NCBI GenBank assembly: GCA_025963485.1
Contig: JAOQAO010000150.1
Coordinates: 1 to 54,744, forward strand
DNA length: 54,744 nt
Source of the DNA: Bacteroidota bacterium
Lineage (GTDB): Bacteria > Bacteroidota > Bacteroidia > Chitinophagales > LD1
Reading direction: 5' to 3'
Shown here: positions 51,642-54,744 of the stretch, one piece after another
How the letters are laid out: each line of letters starts with the position of its first letter
How positions within the stretch are numbered: position 1 is the stretch's first letter
Translations under genes and position numbers: made by a program
Notes under the pieces: model-generated
The model's input: only the letters and a program-made list of their open reading frames with translations
The model's database searches: none
What the model was told of the DNA's origin: nothing

Positions 51642-54600
51642 ATGAACACAAAGACCAGTAATACGAAGGCTGTTAAAGCCCCCTTTGGGGGTTTGGGGGC
51701 CAGAATAATCCTCTGTACTGCATTATCCCTTTTGATTATCCAGGCTGATGCGCAGAAGGGCAAAGCAAAAGCCGCAGAACCCGCGCAAGTCAAGCTCACC
51801 AGTGCAGCCCTCGGCAAAATAGATGCGCGCCATATCGGCCCGGCAGTGACGGGCGGACGCATCACCTCCATAGATGGGGTCAATGCAGATCCGCGTATCA
51901 TGTATATCGGTACTGCAGGTGGCGGCGTGTGGAAGACGACTAGCGGTGGCTCAGGCTTTGCCCCGGTGTTTGATAAATACTGCCAGAGCATAGGCGCTGT
52001 GACCATCGACCAGAAGAACCCCGATATCATCTGGGTCGGCACAGGAGAGAGCAATATGCGAAACACGGTCTCTGTCGGCAATGGCCTCTACAAATCTACC
52101 GATGCGGGTGAGAACTGGGTCTTCACCGGACTGCCCAATAGCGAGCATATCTCAAAGATAGTGATCGATCCTCGCGATGCCAATACTGTCTATGTCGCCG
52201 TGCCCGGCAAACTCTGGAGCAACTCTGCTGATCGTGGCTTGTACAAAACTATGGATGCAGGGAAGACATGGAATAAGATACTCTTTACCAATGACAGCAC
52301 AGGCTGTGCTGACTTCGTGATCAATCCTCAGAATCCGGATGTGATGTATGCTACGATGTGGCAATTTCGCCGCAAGCCGTTTGCATTCAGTTCTGGTGGC
52401 CCTGCGAGCGCGATCATGAAGTCTACCGACGGTGGCAAGACCTGGCGCAAGATACAGAAAGGCATTACTGCAGATACTATAGGCCGCGCAGCTATAGCCA
52501 TCGCGCCATCGGCTCCTGACAATATGGTGGCGATAGTGGAAGGCAAAAATACCGGCCTTTACATTTCCGCCGATGGCGGAGAGACGTGGAAGAACCAGAC
52601 GGCAGATGACAATGTATGTGCGCGTCCGTTCTATTTCAGCACGATAGTCATCGATCCTAAGGACCCTAAGCGTGTCTATCGCCCGGCCTTCCAGTTTGAG
52701 TATAGCGAGGACGGTGGCTATAGCTGGGTGGGTGCGCAGAATATACAAGGCTGGCTGCATAGCGATATGCATGCGCTGTGGATCGACCCCAAGGATAATT
52801 CGCACATGTATGTCGGCACCGATGGTGGCGTATACATGAGCGTGGATCGCGGCAATAACTGGCATTACCTGAATAGTATCCCGGTGGCGCAGCTATATCA
52901 TGTGCAGGTGGATGATAACCTGCCCTACTATGTCTACTGCGGACTGCAGGATAATGGCTCATGGCGCGCACCATCGCAGTCACCGGGTGGTATCCGCAAT
53001 GCGGACTGGAAGAATGTCGGCGGTGGAGATGGATTCTGGGTGCAGCCTGATGGAGAGAATACTGACATTGTGTACAGCGAATATCAGGGAGGACACATTC
53101 AGCGCACGGAGGTCAAAGCAAATATCGGGCAAGACATACAACCCAAGGCAGGAGAGGGTGACCCGAAGCTACGCTTCAACTGGAATACACCTATCGTAAA
53201 AAGCCCGACCAATAAGAGGCGGCTGTATATGGGTTCACAGTTCCTGTATATGACGGAGAATAAAGGGGTGAAGTGGGACCGCATCTCACCAGACCTCACT
53301 ACTAATGATCCCCTGAAGCAGAAACAAGAGGAGAGTGGCGGCCTGACCAATGACAATACATCGGCGGAGAACCACTGTACTATTTTCACCATCGCCGAAT
53401 CGCCGATAGATGAGAAGATGATCTGGGTCGGCACCGATGACGGCAACCTGCAATACTCCCTTGACGGCGGCAAAGCATGGACCAATGTCGCGAACAACTA
53501 TAAAACATCCGGCATCCCGCCGCAGACATGGGTCAGCAGCATAGCGCCATCCAGATATGATAAAAACATTGTCTACGCCACCTTTGACAATCACATGTAC
53601 GGTGATGTCAATACCTATGTGGGCAAAAGCACGGACATGGGCAAGACGTGGACCATGTTCCGCAGCCTTTCGTTCAAGGGCTACGCGCATAAGATATGCG
53701 AAGATATCGTGAGCAGGGACCTGCTATTCGTAGGCACGGAGATGGGACTGTACACCAGCATCGACGGCGGCGCCAACTGGGTGCAGATGAAGGGCCACAT
53801 ACCCGACTATGCACTCGTACGCGACATGGTCATCGAGCCACGTACCAATGACCTGGTGCTCGCCACGCACGGCAGGGGAGTACTGATCGTAGATGATATC
53901 TCGCCACTGCGCAGGCTCACGCCGAAACTGCTCAATGAGGACATCAGCTATGTAGATGCACGCTCTGCGCCGGTGACTGTGGGGCACTTCGGCGGGACAT
54001 GGCCTGATGGCACCGGCTACTCCGGTCCCAATAGCAGCGAGGAGGTCGCTATCATGTACTACATGAAGCAACGCGTCAATAGTGGGGAGGTGAAAGTGCA
54101 GATATATGACGACCAGAATAAGCTGCTCGTAGAGCTGCCTGGTACCAAGCGCAAAGGTATCAACCGCATCACCTGGAATATGCTCATCAAGCCTCCGCGC
54201 TTAGCAGAGGGCGGATCGTAAGCCGACTGGACATCTACTATCGGCCCTATGGTCCGCGAGGGCAAATACAAAGTGAAGATCATAGCCGGTCCGCTCAATA
54301 CAGAAGGGCAGATCACGCTGATAGAAGACCCGCTCGACCATAGCACCAAAGCGCAGAAGGATGCAGATTACGAGGCTGTGATGCGCAGCTTTCATATGCA
54401 GGAGTCGCTCGCTGCGCTCATGGACTCTGTGATGACCGAGCAGAAGCTCATCAAAGACATGAAGGACAAATCGCCGATCGTCAAAGAATACTACGATAGC
54501 CTGGAGGCCATCCGCGCCGAGTTGGTCCCGGTCAAGGAGGGACGCACGGTACTATTCGTAGATGAAGAAAAGATCCGTGACAAGATCAGTGATATCTATG

Positions 54601-54744
54601 CCGGCGTCAACTTCTACCAGGGCGAGCCGACCTCGTCACAGGTCGAGGGACTCAACAGATTGCAACGCGACATCGTCGATACCAACAAGAAGCTCGAGAC
54701 CCGCAAAAAGACCTACCGGCCAAAGATCAATGAAGAATACAAGC
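51642..54744 (+). CDS. Sortilin/BNR-type beta-propeller secreted protein, interrupted by an in-frame TAA, continuing past the window
   Basis: From ATG 51642 the frame runs 859 codons to a TAA at 54219-54221 and then stays open, with the same coding character, to the window end (1034 codons in all). Signal region: RIILCTALSLLIIQADAQ after a repeat-encoded stretch (KAPFGGLGA). Residues ~50-780 are a sortilin/Vps10-like double propeller of BNR repeats (DARHIGPAVTGGRITSIDGV, YKSTDAGENWVFTGLPN, YISADGGETWKNQ, VGTDGGVYMSVDRGNNWHYL, YTSIDGGANWVQMKGHIPD). A C-terminal region follows, RITWNMLIKPPRLAEGGS, stop, ADWTSTIGPMVREGKYKVKI. Relatives have Lys at the stop codon position, so the change is probably AAA to TAA. 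Secreted; partner unknown. Confidence 0.87.
51673..51700 (+). repeat. 28-bp interspersed repeat inside a coding sequence, right arm
   Basis: Identical over 28 bases to 3601-3628. Here it is read in frame as the N-terminal residues VKAPFGGLGA of the BNR-propeller protein, between the start codon and the hydrophobic core of the signal peptide. Confidence 0.8.

Noticed and set aside
52152-52865. A 237-codon minus-strand frame inside the BNR-propeller gene
   Set aside because: Antisense shadow of BNR repeats; the plus frame has the Asp-box motifs.

Overview
The window is chromosomal DNA of a member of the Bacteroidota, most likely of the Chitinophagales/Chitinophagaceae kind. The evidence is a set of secreted proteins ending in type IX secretion (T9SS) type A sorting domains, Ig-like/SprB-like adhesin repeats, A-rich leaders instead of Shine-Dalgarno sites, and a repeated TAnnTTTG/A box (the Bacteroidota -7 promoter element) a short distance upstream of many start codons. 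No rRNA, tRNA, CRISPR array, transposase or complete mobile element was seen. Function calls come from reading motifs by eye; no search was run.

Layout. 1-2177: C-terminally incomplete Ig/SprB-repeat adhesin (minus). 2.4-7.1 kb: YceI protein, a 650-bp repeat-rich gap, a GPH-type sugar:cation symporter, two small hypotheticals, an AHSA1/SRPBCC protein and a DUF892 ferritin-like protein. 7.2-9.8 kb: secreted YopM-type LRR protein. 10-14.3 kb: two different L,D-transpeptidases flanking an RluA-type pseudouridine synthase, then a DUF2945 protein and a macro-domain protein. 14.3-16.5 kb: CHRD lipoprotein, small membrane protein, cupin, conserved hypothetical. 16.6-22.3 kb: signalling block (CheB-CheR-PAS-histidine kinase hybrid, two single-domain response regulators, AraC-type regulator) enclosing a decayed cupin paralogue. 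22.6-25.2 kb: DUF4349 lipoprotein, frameshifted CHAD gene, small membrane protein, PhnB-like VOC protein. 25.3-32.2 kb: a 2281-residue collagen/cupredoxin/YadA-head/S74 fibre. 32.4-34.4 kb: TPR-adenylate cyclase. 34.7-37.1 kb: a three-gene cassette (duplicated membrane protein, WEIHPV lipoprotein, HExxE zincin-like protein). 37.1-42.4 kb: giant T9SS Ig-repeat adhesin. 42.7-49.1 kb: T9SS cargo, a lipocalin-like lipoprotein, a candidate structured RNA, and an AT-richer pair (subtilisin-like T9SS protease plus T9SS partner). 49.1-54.7 kb: histidine kinase, LolA-like protein and a sortilin/BNR-propeller protein that runs off the end.

How the genes work together. The dominant theme is the cell surface: at least six large or T9SS-tagged secreted proteins, several lipoproteins and two peptidoglycan-modifying enzymes. 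A second theme is phospho-signalling (two histidine kinases, two lone receivers, a cyclase, an AraC regulator). A third is genome wear: a twice-frameshifted cupin pseudogene, a CHAD gene broken at a homopolymer, an in-frame stop in the BNR protein, a 53-bp remnant of a histidine-kinase C-terminus, and several families of palindromic interspersed repeats, one of which lies inside a coding sequence and brackets its start codon. The best candidates for undescribed biology are the structured RNA at about 43.98-44.27 kb, the three-gene cassette at 34.7-37.1 kb and the chimeric collagen/cupredoxin/S74 fibre.
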